Notes: generated from the letters alone by a model not told the origin. 63,698 nt of DNA from JBHELT01 sp046262935 (GCA_046262935.1 JBHELT010000018.1:1-63698); one strand, 5' to 3'; positions 46,014 through 56,170 are shown, counted from the first letter of the stretch. Numbers and translations: made by a program.

Positions 46014-49000
46014 ATGTTGCTAGAAGAACGCGATGCATGCGGCATCGGGTTCATCGCCGATAGCCGCGGAAATTCCTCACACCAGATAGTCCAAACGGCC
46101 CTCGATGCATTGTGCGCGGTGAGACACCGTGGCGCGGTTGCGTCGGACTCCAAGACAGGCGACGGCGCTGGCTTGCTGGTTCCCATACCAAACGGCTTAT
46201 TCACAGATCACATCGCTCAGGGCATCGATCCCTCTTTCATCGGTGTGGCGATGGTATTCGTATGGCCAAACGAAGGCGGCGGTATCACCCGATATCGATC
46301 GATCGTCGAAGAGTCGTGCGAAACAGAAGGCATCGCCGTCGTCGGCTGGCGAGAGGTACCGCTCAACCTCGACGCTCTTGGCACGTCAGCTCGTCGGGAA
46401 GCACCAGCGGTAGAACAGGCGATACTCCTCAAGCCCGTGGGAGCCGATCCCCAAGAAGCCGAGCGCAGGTGCATCCGTGCACGCAAACATTCCGAGAAGG
46501 TCTGCGCAGAAGCTGGAGTTAGGATCTACTTCCCTTCATTCTCGTTCCGCACGGTGACGTACAAGGCCCTATGCGTCGCCGATCAATTGAGCAATCTCTA
46601 TCTCGACCTCGCCGATGAGCGATTCATCGCCCCATTCGCGATATTTCATCAGCGGTTCTCAACGAACACCACGCCGAACTGGGAGCGCGCGCAACCATTC
46701 AGAACCCTTTGCCACAACGGCGAGATAAACACCATCCAGGGGAACGTGAATCGGATGCGCGCCCGTGAGGGAAGGCTGGGCAAGCGAAACTTGTTGGAAG
46801 AAGAGTTATTGCGGCCCATCATCGATGAATCTGGATCGGATTCGTCGATGCTCGACAATGTTGTGGAGTTGCTCGCAACTGAGGGCAGGGATATCACGCA
46901 TGTTGTTGCGATGCTCGTTCCGGCGGCGTGGGAGACCCTCCAAGACGTCGATGATGAGCTCCGCGATTTCTATCGCTATCACGCATGCTTGGTGGAGGCA
47001 TGGGACGGCCCCGCAGGACTGGTATTCACCGACGGCGTGCGCGTTGGTGCGGCACTCGATCGAAATGGATTGAGACCCCTGCGCTACCACGTGTGCGAAG
47101 ACGGACTGATCGTTGTTTCTTCAGAGGCTGGTGTCGTGGACCTCGAAGGACACGGGCAGGTAAGACGGGGCAAGATCGGCCCTGGCGGGATGATCTGCGT
47201 CGACCCGGACCGCGGCCTCGACGAGGACCCGATCGCATCGATAGCGAAACAAAAACCATACGGCGAATGGGTTTCGCGATACCTCGAGCCAGCTCCACTG
47301 ACGGAACCCGAGCCAACGGTGCCCGATGACCTCAAAGAAAGGCAGGTGCTATTCGGTTACACGAAAGAGGAATTCACGACGATGATCCGTCCCATGGCCA
47401 CTTCGGGCCACGAACCAACATCGTCGATGGGCGACGACACCGCCCCTGCGATCCTTTCATCGAGGGCCCGGCCGCTGTTCAACTACTTCAAGCAGCGATT
47501 CGCTCAGGTGACCAATCCGCCGATCGACCACGTTCGTGAGCGGTCGGTGATGAGTATAAGAACCCTGATCGGTCCTCACGATCCGATCCTCTGGGAGCGG
47601 CCCGAGGGGGCCGCATTGCTCGAACTCGAAACCTTCTTTCTGTTCAAGCCTTTGGGTGGATACCCGATCGACGCAACCTTCCCCATCGCCGAAGGCGTGC
47701 GAGGACTGAAGGCCGCGATCGAGCGGATAGGCGATGAGAGCGAACAGGCGGCTCGCATCGGAAGCGGGATCCTGGTCATATCGGATCGCGATGTGTCGGC
47801 CGAGCGCGCGCCGATCCCGGTCCTGTTAGCGGTCGGCGCCGTACATCAGCGACTACTAAGGTCCGGGCAGCGAACTCGAACCAGCATCGTTGTGGAAACC
47901 GACGAGGCCAGGGAGGTTCATCACTTCGCCTGCCTTCTGGGTTACGGGGCAGAAGCCATCTGCCCGCGACTGGCGATGGAGTCCATCGCTGCGCTAGTTG
48001 AGAAAGCAAGACTGGGCGAGGACATATCGATCGCCGAAGCACTCATGCGATATCGGTCCGCGATCGAGGAAGGCGTACTGAAAGTGTTGTCGAAGATGGG
48101 GATCTCGACCACCGATTCGTACCGCGGCGCGCAGATCTTCGACGCCATCGGTATCGGCCCGGAGGTGATATCGCTTTGCTTTACTGGTACCTCATCGCCG
48201 CTTGGGGGCATCGGCTTCAACGAGATCGCCGAAGACGTGGTTTCACGACACCTGAGCGCCTTTTCGGTTGAGCCGAAGATGCAGAACCCTGGGTTCTTCA
48301 AACATCACACCCATGGCGAGTATCACGCCACCAACCCTGAAATCATCAAGGCCCTTCAAGCGGCTATCAAAGATGGTCACTGGGATTCCTACCGCAAGTT
48401 CGCGGACCTGATCGAGTCCAGACCAGTCACCGAGCCGCGCGATCTTCTGGTGTTCAGGCCCCTCGGTCCCCCGGTCGCGTTGGATGAAGTCGAATCGATC
48501 GAGTCGATCACCCCGCTCTTCTCCAGCGGTGCCATCAGCCATGGGGCTATCGGGGCCGAGGCTCACGAAACACTCGCCATCGCCATGAACATGATCGGCG
48601 GGAAGGCCAATAGCGGCGAGGGTGGTGAGGACCCGCGGCGTTTTCGCGACGAACGCAATTGCAAGATCAAGCAGATCGCGTCCGGCAGGTTCGGGGTGAC
48701 CCCCGAATACGCAGCACACGCAGAGGAACTCCAGATCAAGATGGCGCAGGGTTCGAAACCCGGCGAAGGCGGTCAGTTGCCTGGTCATAAAGTCACCGCC
48801 GAGATCGCCCGTCTTCGGCATACGCAAGAGGGCGTTGCCCTCATATCTCCCCCACCTCATCACGACATCTATTCGATCGAAGACCTCGCGCAATTGATCT
48901 TTGATCTGAAGCAGGTGAATCCAACCGCGATGGTATCGGTGAAATTGGTTTCCGAAGCAGGAGTTGGCACCATCGCCGCAGGGGTCGCAAAAGCTTTGGC

Positions 49001-50357
49001 GGATGTCGTGCACATCGCAGGCTGGGATGGCGGCACAGGAGCGAGCCCTCTTTCTAGCATCAAGAACGCAGGCTTGCCGTGGGAACTTGGCCTTTCTGAA
49101 ACCCAGCAAACCCTTATGGCCAACGGACTTCGCGATCGCGTGAAACTCAGGGTTGATGGCGGGATGAAATCGGGTCGTGATGTGGTTGTTGCAGCACTAC
49201 TGGGCGCCGATGAATTCTCATTTGGCACTTCGGTGCTGCTGGCAGAGGGATGCATCATGGTGAGGGCTTGCCATCGCGATACGTGTCCTGTTGGGATCGC
49301 GACGCAAAGGCCGGATCTCAGAGCCAAGTTCGCCGGAACACCCGAGATGGTGGCGACCTATCTACGTTTCGTCGCAGAAGAAGTGCGGCGGACCCTCGCA
49401 GGACTTGGCGCCAGATCGTTGTCGGAACTGACCGGACGAACCGACCTGCTAGAGCCTCGCCCGATGGCAGACGATCGAGTGGACCTACTCGACCTCGAAC
49501 CGCTTTACCGCAGGTCGATGGGAAGCTCTTCTTTCGCTCAGCAGAACCCGATCCAGCGAACGCGCTCGACACTCGGCCACAAGATCCACGACGACGGATT
49601 CGACGCGATTGCCAAAGGACGCTTCATCTCACTCGAGTACTGGATCACTAATTCCGATCGTTCGGTGGGCGCGCGACTGGGTGGCGCGATCGCCAAGGTC
49701 CACGGATCCTCCCATCCACCGGGTTCAGCGAGCATCCGGTTCACCGGCAGCGCCGGTCAGAGTTTCGGGGCCTTCACCACCCACGGGATGGAACTGTGGC
49801 TGCAGGGAGAAGCCAACGATTACGTTGGCAAAGCGATGGGCGGGGGCCGCTTGGTCATAGTGCCTGCCTTGAACGATGCTGGAGATCCATTTCTGGCGGG
49901 AAACACGATCTTGTATGGAGCAACCGGTGGCGAACTCTTCATCGCCGGGCGGGTGGGAGAACGTTTCGCAGTGCGATGTTCAGGCGCGGTCGCCGTTGTC
50001 GAAGGCAGTGGCGATCATGCCTGCGAGTACATGACAGGCGGAACGGTTGTCATCTTAGGTTCAACTGGTTGGAACCTTGGCGCCGGGATGACCGGAGGCG
50101 AAGCGTTCGTTTGGGACCCCGAACTCAAACTCCCGGCGAGAGTCAACCCCGAACTCGTTGACATGCAGCGCTTACAAGACCCAGACGAAGCCAAACTCCT
50201 TGAACTGATCGCCACGCATGCAGAACTCACTGCATCCGATCGAGCTTTCGCGATCATCGAGGATTGGCAGAGCGAATCACGCAGGTTCTGGCGTATCGCC
50301 CCGCGTTCGAGTGTGGCTCGGATCGAGAGCGCGCACGAAGGGTCGCGGGCGAAATAG
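46014..50357 (+). CDS. gltB: Glutamate synthase large subunit
   Basis: This protein of about 1447 residues moves the amide of glutamine to 2-oxoglutarate. The glutaminase domain starts at RDACGIGF; Cys 9 becomes the N-terminal nucleophile after processing. The central and FMN-binding domains follow (VSVKLVSEAGVGTIAAGVAK). CHRDTCPVG with the preceding Cys forms the C-x5-C-x4-C 3Fe-4S site near residue 1085. GGGRLVIVP and MTGGTVVILG belong to the C-terminal beta-helix. ATG at 46014 is chosen over 45999 because AAGGGA lies six bases upstream. No gltD follows. Confidence 0.96.
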   Translation: MLLEERDACGIGFIADSRGNSSHQIVQTALDALCAVRHRGAVASDSKTGDGAGLLVPIPNGLFTDHIAQGIDPSFIGVAMVFVWPNEGGGITRYRSIVEESCETEGIAVVGWREVPLNLDALGTSARREAPAVEQAILLKPVGADPQEAERRCIRARKHSEKVCAEAGVRIYFPSFSFRTVTYKALCVADQLSNLYLDLADERFIAPFAIFHQRFSTNTTPNWERAQPFRTLCHNGEINTIQGNVNRMRAREGRLGKRNLLEEELLRPIIDESGSDSSMLDNVVELLATEGRDITHVVAMLVPAAWETLQDVDDELRDFYRYHACLVEAWDGPAGLVFTDGVRVGAALDRNGLRPLRYHVCEDGLIVVSSEAGVVDLEGHGQVRRGKIGPGGMICVDPDRGLDEDPIASIAKQKPYGEWVSRYLEPAPLTEPEPTVPDDLKERQVLFGYTKEEFTTMIRPMATSGHEPTSSMGDDTAPAILSSRARPLFNYFKQRFAQVTNPPIDHVRERSVMSIRTLIGPHDPILWERPEGAALLELETFFLFKPLGGYPIDATFPIAEGVRGLKAAIERIGDESEQAARIGSGILVISDRDVSAERAPIPVLLAVGAVHQRLLRSGQRTRTSIVVETDEAREVHHFACLLGYGAEAICPRLAMESIAALVEKARLGEDISIAEALMRYRSAIEEGVLKVLSKMGISTTDSYRGAQIFDAIGIGPEVISLCFTGTSSPLGGIGFNEIAEDVVSRHLSAFSVEPKMQNPGFFKHHTHGEYHATNPEIIKALQAAIKDGHWDSYRKFADLIESRPVTEPRDLLVFRPLGPPVALDEVESIESITPLFSSGAISHGAIGAEAHETLAIAMNMIGGKANSGEGGEDPRRFRDERNCKIKQIASGRFGVTPEYAAHAEELQIKMAQGSKPGEGGQLPGHKVTAEIARLRHTQEGVALISPPPHHDIYSIEDLAQLIFDLKQVNPTAMVSVKLVSEAGVGTIAAGVAKALADVVHIAGWDGGTGASPLSSIKNAGLPWELGLSETQQTLMANGLRDRVKLRVDGGMKSGRDVVVAALLGADEFSFGTSVLLAEGCIMVRACHRDTCPVGIATQRPDLRAKFAGTPEMVATYLRFVAEEVRRTLAGLGARSLSELTGRTDLLEPRPMADDRVDLLDLEPLYRRSMGSSSFAQQNPIQRTRSTLGHKIHDDGFDAIAKGRFISLEYWITNSDRSVGARLGGAIAKVHGSSHPPGSASIRFTGSAGQSFGAFTTHGMELWLQGEANDYVGKAMGGGRLVIVPALNDAGDPFLAGNTILYGATGGELFIAGRVGERFAVRCSGAVAVVEGSGDHACEYMTGGTVVILGSTGWNLGAGMTGGEAFVWDPELKLPARVNPELVDMQRLQDPDEAKLLELIATHAELTASDRAFAIIEDWQSESRRFWRIAPRSSVARIESAHEGSRAK

Positions 50358-50366
50358 ACTCGCACC

Positions 50367-50771
50367 ATGGATGAAGGTTCTTTGGAAGCGATCAAAGCGA
50401 TGGGTCATGGCGCCCTCATGGACCGCATGGGAATCGAATGGGGCGAAGCCAACAAGGACAAACTCATCGCGACCATGCCGGTAGAAGGCAACACACAGCC
50501 TTACGGGATGCTGCATGGTGGAGCATCGGCCGTACTCGCCGAAGGGATGGCTTCGGTTGGTGCATGGCTGAACGCGCCTGACAAGTTGGTCATGGGCATC
50601 GAGATCAAAGTGAACCACCTGCGACCGGTTACCAAGGGCTATGTTACGGGTGTCGCAATACCCATAAGCGTTGGTCGAACCGTTCAGGTTTGGCAGATCA
50701 CGCTAACCAATGACGAAGACAAGCCCAGTGCGTTCGCGGTTTGCACCATAGCGGTGCGCGAAGCTAGTTGA
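50367..50771 (+). CDS. Hotdog-fold thioesterase (PaaI/YdiI-like)
   Basis: This 134-residue hotdog protein has the motif YGMLHGGASAVLAEGMASVG (His, Gly and catalytic Glu), as in PaaI and the menaquinone-pathway thioesterase MenI/YdiI. KVNHLRPVTKGYVTG forms the long strand at the dimer interface. It starts nine bases after gltB and is probably cotranscribed. The acyl-CoA substrate cannot be predicted. Confidence 0.85.
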   Translation: MDEGSLEAIKAMGHGALMDRMGIEWGEANKDKLIATMPVEGNTQPYGMLHGGASAVLAEGMASVGAWLNAPDKLVMGIEIKVNHLRPVTKGYVTGVAIPISVGRTVQVWQITLTNDEDKPSAFAVCTIAVREAS

Positions 50772-51189
50772 CCTGTTTCGTGTCGGCCTGACGTAAACGC
50801 TGAGCCATGCCCTTCATGATCTTTAGAGCAAGCCCCGGTATCTGTTCGAGCAGTCCATAGAACTCCCTCTGCCCGAGGACAACCAGCGTCATGTCGGTTT
50901 CGGCTATGACGGTCGCGTCCCTGGGGGCCCCGTCGAGCAGAGCCAGCTCTCCGAAGAATCCGCCTGCCCCTAGACTTGCCAGCTTCTTAGTGCCGCGCTT
51001 AACCACTGCTGTTCCTTTTTCCACAACGAAGAACTCCTTGCCTGTTGCCCCTTCTTTGATGAGCACCGTTCCCCCGGGCACATCTACGCGCTCAGCCATC
51101 TTGCCAACCGCGGCAAGGTCCTTCTTGGGCAACGCTTGGAACATCGGAACTTTTGCGAAGTACTCGAGGTACCTATCCTTGTTGTGCAT
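50764..51189 (-). CDS. Cyclic nucleotide-binding domain protein
   Basis: This 141-residue single cNMP-binding domain has no DNA-binding or enzymatic partner domain. The phosphate-binding cassette is FGELALLDGAPRDATV; the Arg is kept, while the following residue is Asp instead of the usual Ala or Thr. LIKEGATGKEFFVVEKGTA is the preceding beta-roll. It ends convergently, overlapping the thioesterase by eight bases. It may be a stand-alone regulatory subunit. Confidence 0.82.
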   Translation of the reverse strand: MHNKDRYLEYFAKVPMFQALPKKDLAAVGKMAERVDVPGGTVLIKEGATGKEFFVVEKGTAVVKRGTKKLASLGAGGFFGELALLDGAPRDATVIAETDMTLVVLGQREFYGLLEQIPGLALKIMKGMAQRLRQADTKQVN

Positions 51190-51266
51190 CTACAGCCCCC
51201 TTCGTCTAGGGTTCGAGTCGTTCAGGGTTCGTCCAGCTAGGGTCCGTCCGGCCGAATCATAAGGAA

Positions 51267-52160
51267 ATGTCGCACATGTTTGAAACAACCTCCCGATCTA
51301 CCCACGTCTTCGAATCATTCGACCGGACGAAGATCGAATATCGGATGTGGGGACAGCCTACCGAAAGAACCACGGTGGTTTGTTGTTCAGGCATCGCTTG
51401 CGACGATGTCTACTGGACGTTCCTCGCTCCGGAGCTGGGTCATGACCGACTTGTCATCACCTGGGACTACCCATTTCACGGTTCATCTGGTCCGCCTGGG
51501 GACCCAAGCGAGATAAGGGTCGAATCGTTGGCAAGACATGCCGGTTGCGTCATGGAGAAAGCTGGGGTTGAGAGGGCAGCGATCATCGGTCATTCCATGG
51601 GGGTCCAGGTCGCCTTCGAGGTGCTTCGTTCATATCGCGATCGCGTTGCAGCCCTCATCCCTATCGCTGGGCCGTTCGCCAACACTGTAGGGAGTCTGTA
51701 TGGAACCAACATGGGGGTTGGCTTGCTGAAGCTGTTGGAGAAACTGGCCGAGATCAATCCTTCGGTCGCCGACGTTGTCTGGCGACTGTCCACGACTCCC
51801 GCTGTCGCCGACCCGGTGGGACGCTTCGCGGGACTGATCGGTCACGCTCCTGTTGACCTGATGGCGCGATACCTGACTCATCTAGGTCACTTCGATCCGG
51901 GCTCTTTGTTCGCGATGTTCAGAGCTGGCCACGAACACTCAGCTGAAGATCTGCTGGGTGATATCGATGTTCCTGTGCTGATCTTGCACGGGACCGCTGA
52001 CGTTATGAGTCCCATATGGCAGGCTCAAACGATGGCAGAACGCGTACCAGGCGCTGAACTGGTTGCCGTTCAAGGAGGGGCTCACACACTTCCGATCGAA
52101 GACCCAGGGTTCATCAACGATCAGATCCGCCGTTTCTTAGTATCGCGCGTCGATGCCTGA
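51267..52160 (+). CDS. Alpha/beta hydrolase
   Basis: This 297-residue alpha/beta-hydrolase fold protein has the oxyanion region VVCCSGIACDD, the nucleophile elbow IGHSMG (Ser near 110), the acid in LHGTADVMSP and the catalytic His in QGGAHTLPIE. A four-helix lid lies between residues 140 and 215. The substrate is unknown. A second ATG nine bases downstream has the better spacing to AAGGA at 51260 and could be the true start. Confidence 0.88.
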   Translation: MSHMFETTSRSTHVFESFDRTKIEYRMWGQPTERTTVVCCSGIACDDVYWTFLAPELGHDRLVITWDYPFHGSSGPPGDPSEIRVESLARHAGCVMEKAGVERAAIIGHSMGVQVAFEVLRSYRDRVAALIPIAGPFANTVGSLYGTNMGVGLLKLLEKLAEINPSVADVVWRLSTTPAVADPVGRFAGLIGHAPVDLMARYLTHLGHFDPGSLFAMFRAGHEHSAEDLLGDIDVPVLILHGTADVMSPIWQAQTMAERVPGAELVAVQGGAHTLPIEDPGFINDQIRRFLVSRVDA

Positions 52161-52172
52161 TTCAGTTAGTTC

Positions 52173-52595
52173 CTAGGAAACTTCTATCTCCGCTCGCATC
52201 TGGTTATGGATCTTGCAGAAATACTTGAAGGTCCCCGCCGCTTCGAACTTGAAGGACTTCTTACCGCTCGCGTCGAGGGTCAGGTCGAACTTGTTGTCGG
52301 GGGCATCGGGCGTTCCCGAAGTAACCGTGTGCATGAAACTGTCCTTGTTTGTCCAGGTGACTTCTGCGCCGACCGAAGCCTTGAGCGTGGTCGGCGAAAA
52401 ACTTACGTCTTTGATGGTCACTGCATCGCCTGAACCCGAAGATTCCTTTGCGGTTCCGCCCGTGTTGTACTCGTTTGAGGTCTTGTAACCCGAATCCGAA
52501 TCGCCCTTTGACGAATCACTGTTGTAGCCCTTCTTGGCACACGCCCCGGCGACCAGGGCGACCACCGCAAGCGCGATCACAAACTTCTTAGTCAC
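52173..52595 (-). CDS. Cupredoxin (plastocyanin-like) lipoprotein
   Basis: This 140-residue protein has a signal peptide ending ALVAGAC (lipobox), a 35-residue Ser/Gly/Lys/Asp linker, and one cupredoxin domain. The type 1 copper ligands are His in FMHTVTSG, and Cys, His and Met in FKYFCKIHNQM. It probably carries electrons or copper at the outer face of the membrane. It lies nine bases after livF on the same strand, an unusual partner for an amino-acid transporter operon. Confidence 0.9.
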   Translation of the reverse strand: MTKKFVIALAVVALVAGACAKKGYNSDSSKGDSDSGYKTSNEYNTGGTAKESSGSGDAVTIKDVSFSPTTLKASVGAEVTWTNKDSFMHTVTSGTPDAPDNKFDLTLDASGKKSFKFEAAGTFKYFCKIHNQMRAEIEVS

Positions 52596-52604
52596 TGCGA
52601 CCTC

Positions 52605-53345
52605 CTACTCTTCTCCTAGATACGATTTCCGGACCTTATCGTTATTCAGCAGATCGTCACCCGAGCCTTCGAGAGTTATCTCACCGGATTCAATCACATA
52701 ACCGCGGTCGGCCAGCCTTAATGACTGGTGGGCATTCTGTTCGACAAGCAAGATGGTCGTGCCCTGTTGCTTTATCTGCGCGATTATTTCGAAGATCTGC
52801 TTGACCAACAAAGGTGCCAGCCCCATCGATGGTTCATCCAGCAGAAGCAACTTGGGCCGCGCCATCAAAGCTCGTCCGATCGCCAGCATCTGCTGTTCGC
52901 CACCGGAGAGCGTTCCTGCAGGCTGTCGTTTACGATCGTCCAGCACTTCGAACAATCCGTAAACGCGCTCGTAGTCACTCGCGATCGCGCTCTTGTCTCT
53001 GCGACTGTACGCGCCCATCGCTAGGTTCTCTTGCACCGACATGCCAGGGAAGACTCCTCTGCCCTCAGGTGACTGACTGACGCCCATCTTCACGATCTGG
53101 TGGGGCGCTTTGTGAGCGATCGGGATCCCGCCGAAGGTTATGGTCCCCGACCATGCCGGCTGGACACCTGATATGGCCTTCAGGGTTGTGGTTTTGCCGG
53201 CCCCATTGGCGCCGATGAGGGTCACGACCTCCCCTTCACCAACCGACAGCGATATCCCACGCACCGCCTCGACCACTCCGTAGCGAACACTCAGGTCTTG
53301 CACTTGCAAGATCGCCACATCAGGCGGCATCTGAAGGTTCCCCAA
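52605..53345 (-). CDS. livF: Branched-chain amino-acid-type ABC transporter ATPase LivF
   Basis: This ATPase of up to 246 residues has Walker A LIGANGAGKTTTLKAI, signature LSGGEQQMLAIGRALMARP, Walker B LLLLDEPSMGLAPL and H-loop LVEQNAHQSL, typical of LivF. MPPDVAILQV, five codons in, may be the true start because the first codons overlap livG. It pairs with LivG to drive uptake. Confidence 0.94.
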   Translation of the reverse strand: MGNLQMPPDVAILQVQDLSVRYGVVEAVRGISLSVGEGEVVTLIGANGAGKTTTLKAISGVQPAWSGTITFGGIPIAHKAPHQIVKMGVSQSPEGRGVFPGMSVQENLAMGAYSRRDKSAIASDYERVYGLFEVLDDRKRQPAGTLSGGEQQMLAIGRALMARPKLLLLDEPSMGLAPLLVKQIFEIIAQIKQQGTTILLVEQNAHQSLRLADRGYVIESGEITLEGSGDDLLNNDKVRKSYLGEE

Positions 53346-54099
53346 GGTAAGCCGCTATCACAGACGGATCTCCTTGCACCTCAGATGGCAACCCTTCGGC
53401 GATCTTCTTGCCGAAGTTGAGCACCGTAACGCGATCGGAGATACCCATCACGACCTTCATGTCGTGTTCGATCAACAGGATGGTCAGTCCCGTGTCGCGC
53501 ACTTCGCGGATCAAAGACATGAGCGATCTCTTCTCGGATGGGTTCATGCCGGCAGCAGGTTCGTCTAGAAGCAACAGTCTTGGTTTGGTGGCCATCGCTC
53601 TTGCGATCTCGAGGCGGCGTTGATCTCCGTACGCCAGGTTGCGCGAAACCTCATTCGCCCGCTTCTTGATACCCATGAAGTCAAGTAGCGCGAGCGATTG
53701 CATCTTGCCGTCTGTTTCTTCCCTTCGGTGGCGCGGCCCACGAGTGAGGGCACCTAAAACGCTAGTTCGATGGTGGGCGTCGGCGCCCACGAGAACATTT
53801 TCGATAGCTGTCATGTTCGGGAACAACCTGATGTTCTGAAAGGTGCGTGCGATACCGGCTTTGGTCACCTGGTGCGGCTTTAAGCCAAGCATCGACTTGC
53901 CTGCCAGCATGATCGAGCCTTCGTCCGGTGCGGATACGCCGGTCACTACATTGAACAAGGTTGTCTTGCCGGCACCGTTTGGTCCGATCACAGCATGGAT
54001 CTGTCCTTCATCGACATCGAGATCGACACCCGATAAAGCATGCAGGCCACCGAACGAGATGCCACATCGCGAAACCCGAAGCAGGACCGATTCAGACAT
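53320..54099 (-). CDS. livG: Branched-chain amino-acid-type ABC transporter ATPase LivG
   Basis: This 259-residue ATPase has Walker A VIGPNGAGKTTLFNVV, the Q-loop region ARTFQNIRLFPNMTAIENV, signature NLAYGDQRRLEIARAMA (LAYG instead of LSGG, normal for LivG), Walker B LLLLDEPAAGMNPSE and EHDMKVVMGISD. The ATG at 54099 overlaps livM by eight bases. The longer upstream frame lies within livM. Confidence 0.95.
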   Translation of the reverse strand: MSESVLLRVSRCGISFGGLHALSGVDLDVDEGQIHAVIGPNGAGKTTLFNVVTGVSAPDEGSIMLAGKSMLGLKPHQVTKAGIARTFQNIRLFPNMTAIENVLVGADAHHRTSVLGALTRGPRHRREETDGKMQSLALLDFMGIKKRANEVSRNLAYGDQRRLEIARAMATKPRLLLLDEPAAGMNPSEKRSLMSLIREVRDTGLTILLIEHDMKVVMGISDRVTVLNFGKKIAEGLPSEVQGDPSVIAAYLGEPSDAA

Positions 54100-55198
54100 C
54101 TTCGCGGCTTCCGGTAACCACGGTCGCTCCGATCGCGGAGGAGCCGGTTGCCTCTGCCAGCTCGGCGGCACGTCTTCGGCTTGGCAGCAGGCCCTGTGGG
54201 CGGAAGATCATCATCACGATGATGGCCAAGCCGAACAGGAACACCCTGAAGTCCGTGATGTTAGAAGCGGTCGCACCCAGGACCGTGTTCAGGAAGTTCT
54301 TGATAGCCTCCCCAGCCGCTGCGTCTCGCAGATATTCCGGCAAGAAGGCGATCGCGAATGCCCCCGCAACGACACCCGGTATCGAGCCCATCCCACCCAG
54401 AACGACCGCCGACAAGATGAAGATCGAAACGAACAACGTGAAATCGTCGGGGTTGATATAGCCAACCTTGGTGGCGTACATCCACCCTCCCAATCCCCCC
54501 GTGGTGGCCCCGATCGCGAATGCCCAGAGTTTCATCTTGAACGTGGGGACCCCCATCGCTTCGGCAGCATCTTCATCCTCTCGGATCGCTGCCCATGCGC
54601 GGCCAACCCGTGAGCGGTTGAGTGCAACCACCATGGCTATCGCGATGGTGATGGCCGCGAGCGAGATGTAGTAATAGGGCAAAGGATCGAACCTGAACTC
54701 GAATCCCGCGATGGCCGGTGGATGCGGGATCCCCACGATGCCCCGCGCTTGGCCGAGTGCCGGGGTGTTGAGCGCGATGATTCGAACGATCTCACCGAAA
54801 CCCAACGTGACGATCGCAAGGTAGTCGCCGCGAAGTCGAAGGGTTGGCGCGCCAAGCACCAAACCAGCGACCATCGCTATCAAGATCGCTGGAACGATCG
54901 CTTCCCATCCGTTCAGTCCCACTCCCAGCGTCAACTTCGCCGTCGAGTACGCTCCCACCGCGAAGAACGCTACGTAGCCAAGATCCAGCAAGCCCGCCTG
55001 CCCAACCACGACGTTCAGGCCTAACGCGAGCACGATGAACAGGCCAACGGGGTTGAAAAGTACGCCCTGCCAGTACTTCGGAAGGGTCGTTGGATACAAG
55101 ATCGCGAAGGCCATGAGCGCGATGATGATGGCGAGTTTCATCCATGGTGCCCGTGACGCCCACCAGCGCGCGACCGGATCGACTATGACGAGCCTCAT
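54092..55198 (-). CDS. livM: Branched-chain amino-acid-type ABC transporter permease LivM
   Basis: This 368-residue permease has about ten helices. GLNVVVGQAGLLDLGYVAFFA and APTLRLRGDYLAIVTLGFGEI are family hallmarks. The EAA-like loop is SRVGRAWAAIREDEDAAEAMG, and FKMKLWAFAIGA follows. The start overlaps livH as ATGA. The C-terminal cytoplasmic tail is unusually long (GLLPSRRRAAELAEATGSS). Confidence 0.95.
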   Translation of the reverse strand: MRLVIVDPVARWWASRAPWMKLAIIIALMAFAILYPTTLPKYWQGVLFNPVGLFIVLALGLNVVVGQAGLLDLGYVAFFAVGAYSTAKLTLGVGLNGWEAIVPAILIAMVAGLVLGAPTLRLRGDYLAIVTLGFGEIVRIIALNTPALGQARGIVGIPHPPAIAGFEFRFDPLPYYYISLAAITIAIAMVVALNRSRVGRAWAAIREDEDAAEAMGVPTFKMKLWAFAIGATTGGLGGWMYATKVGYINPDDFTLFVSIFILSAVVLGGMGSIPGVVAGAFAIAFLPEYLRDAAAGEAIKNFLNTVLGATASNITDFRVFLFGLAIIVMMIFRPQGLLPSRRRAAELAEATGSSAIGATVVTGSREDV

Positions 55199-56130
55199 GC
55201 TCGGGCCTTACCTAGACTCTCGCCCAACAGGCCAGTGGGTCTTATGAGCAGCACCAGCACTAATACCGCGAACGCGAATACGTCTTTCCATTGACCACCA
55301 AGTACCGCGGAGCCGTAGTTCTCGAGCAGGCCCAGCATCAATCCCCCGACGAGGGCCCCCCTTATGTTGCCGATGCCCCCGAGTACCGCTGCAGTGAACG
55401 CCTTGATCCCCGGCGTGAACCCGATATTGAAGCGAGCTTGCTCGAAGAAGATGCCAAATAACGTTCCCGCACCTCCGGCCAACAGACCTCCCAAGAAGAA
55501 GGTAAGAGTGATGACCCGATCGATATTCACTCCCATCAACGCTGCTGTTTCGGGGTTCTGCGCAGTTGCCCTGATCCCCCGGCCGAGCCGCGACTTCGCG
55601 ACGAACCTTTCGAGTGCGAACATCAGAACGAACGCCGAGACAACCACGAGTAGCTTGTCTGTTCTAACATCGGCTCCTGCTAAAGAGAAGATCTGCTTCT
55701 TCTCTAGGATGCGCGGGAACGGAAGGAATTCGCGACCGTACCTAAGGGCGAACAGTTCTTGTAGAAACAGCGAGACTCCGATAGCAGTGATCAAAGCCGC
55801 AAGACGCGGCGCGTTCCTTTTGCGAAGCGGACGGTAAGCAACCCTTTCGACGATGACCGCGGCCGTTCCTGACGAGAGCATTGCAACGGACATCATCAAT
55901 AAGATCGTGCCGGTAAGCGCCGCTCCGGCCAAGGGATCCGCTGAAGTTGCGATGCCAAGCGCTCTAACCGTGAACAGGCTCCCGAAAACGCCGATCATGA
56001 ATATCTCGGAGTGAGCGAAGTTGATCAGACGCAAGACACCGTAGACCAGGGTGTAACCAAGCGCGATCAGCGCATAGATCGCCCCGAGGGTCAAGCCATC
56101 GACGGTCTGCGGCCAGAATTGTCGAGCCAA
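55195..56130 (-). CDS. livH: Branched-chain amino-acid-type ABC transporter permease LivH
   Basis: This 311-residue permease starts FWPQTVDGLTLGAIYALIAL, then GYTLVYGVLRLINFAHSEIF. The EAA-like loop is SRLGRGIRATAQNPETAALM, followed by NIDRVITLTFFLGGLLAG. About eight helices are present. It begins 41 bases downstream of a GC-rich hairpin that separates it from the binding-protein gene. Confidence 0.95.
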   Translation of the reverse strand: MARQFWPQTVDGLTLGAIYALIALGYTLVYGVLRLINFAHSEIFMIGVFGSLFTVRALGIATSADPLAGAALTGTILLMMSVAMLSSGTAAVIVERVAYRPLRKRNAPRLAALITAIGVSLFLQELFALRYGREFLPFPRILEKKQIFSLAGADVRTDKLLVVVSAFVLMFALERFVAKSRLGRGIRATAQNPETAALMGVNIDRVITLTFFLGGLLAGGAGTLFGIFFEQARFNIGFTPGIKAFTAAVLGGIGNIRGALVGGLMLGLLENYGSAVLGGQWKDVFAFAVLVLVLLIRPTGLLGESLGKARA

Positions 56131-56170
56131 ACATTCGAAGCAGGAGTGGATGTGCGCCTCCTTATCGAAA

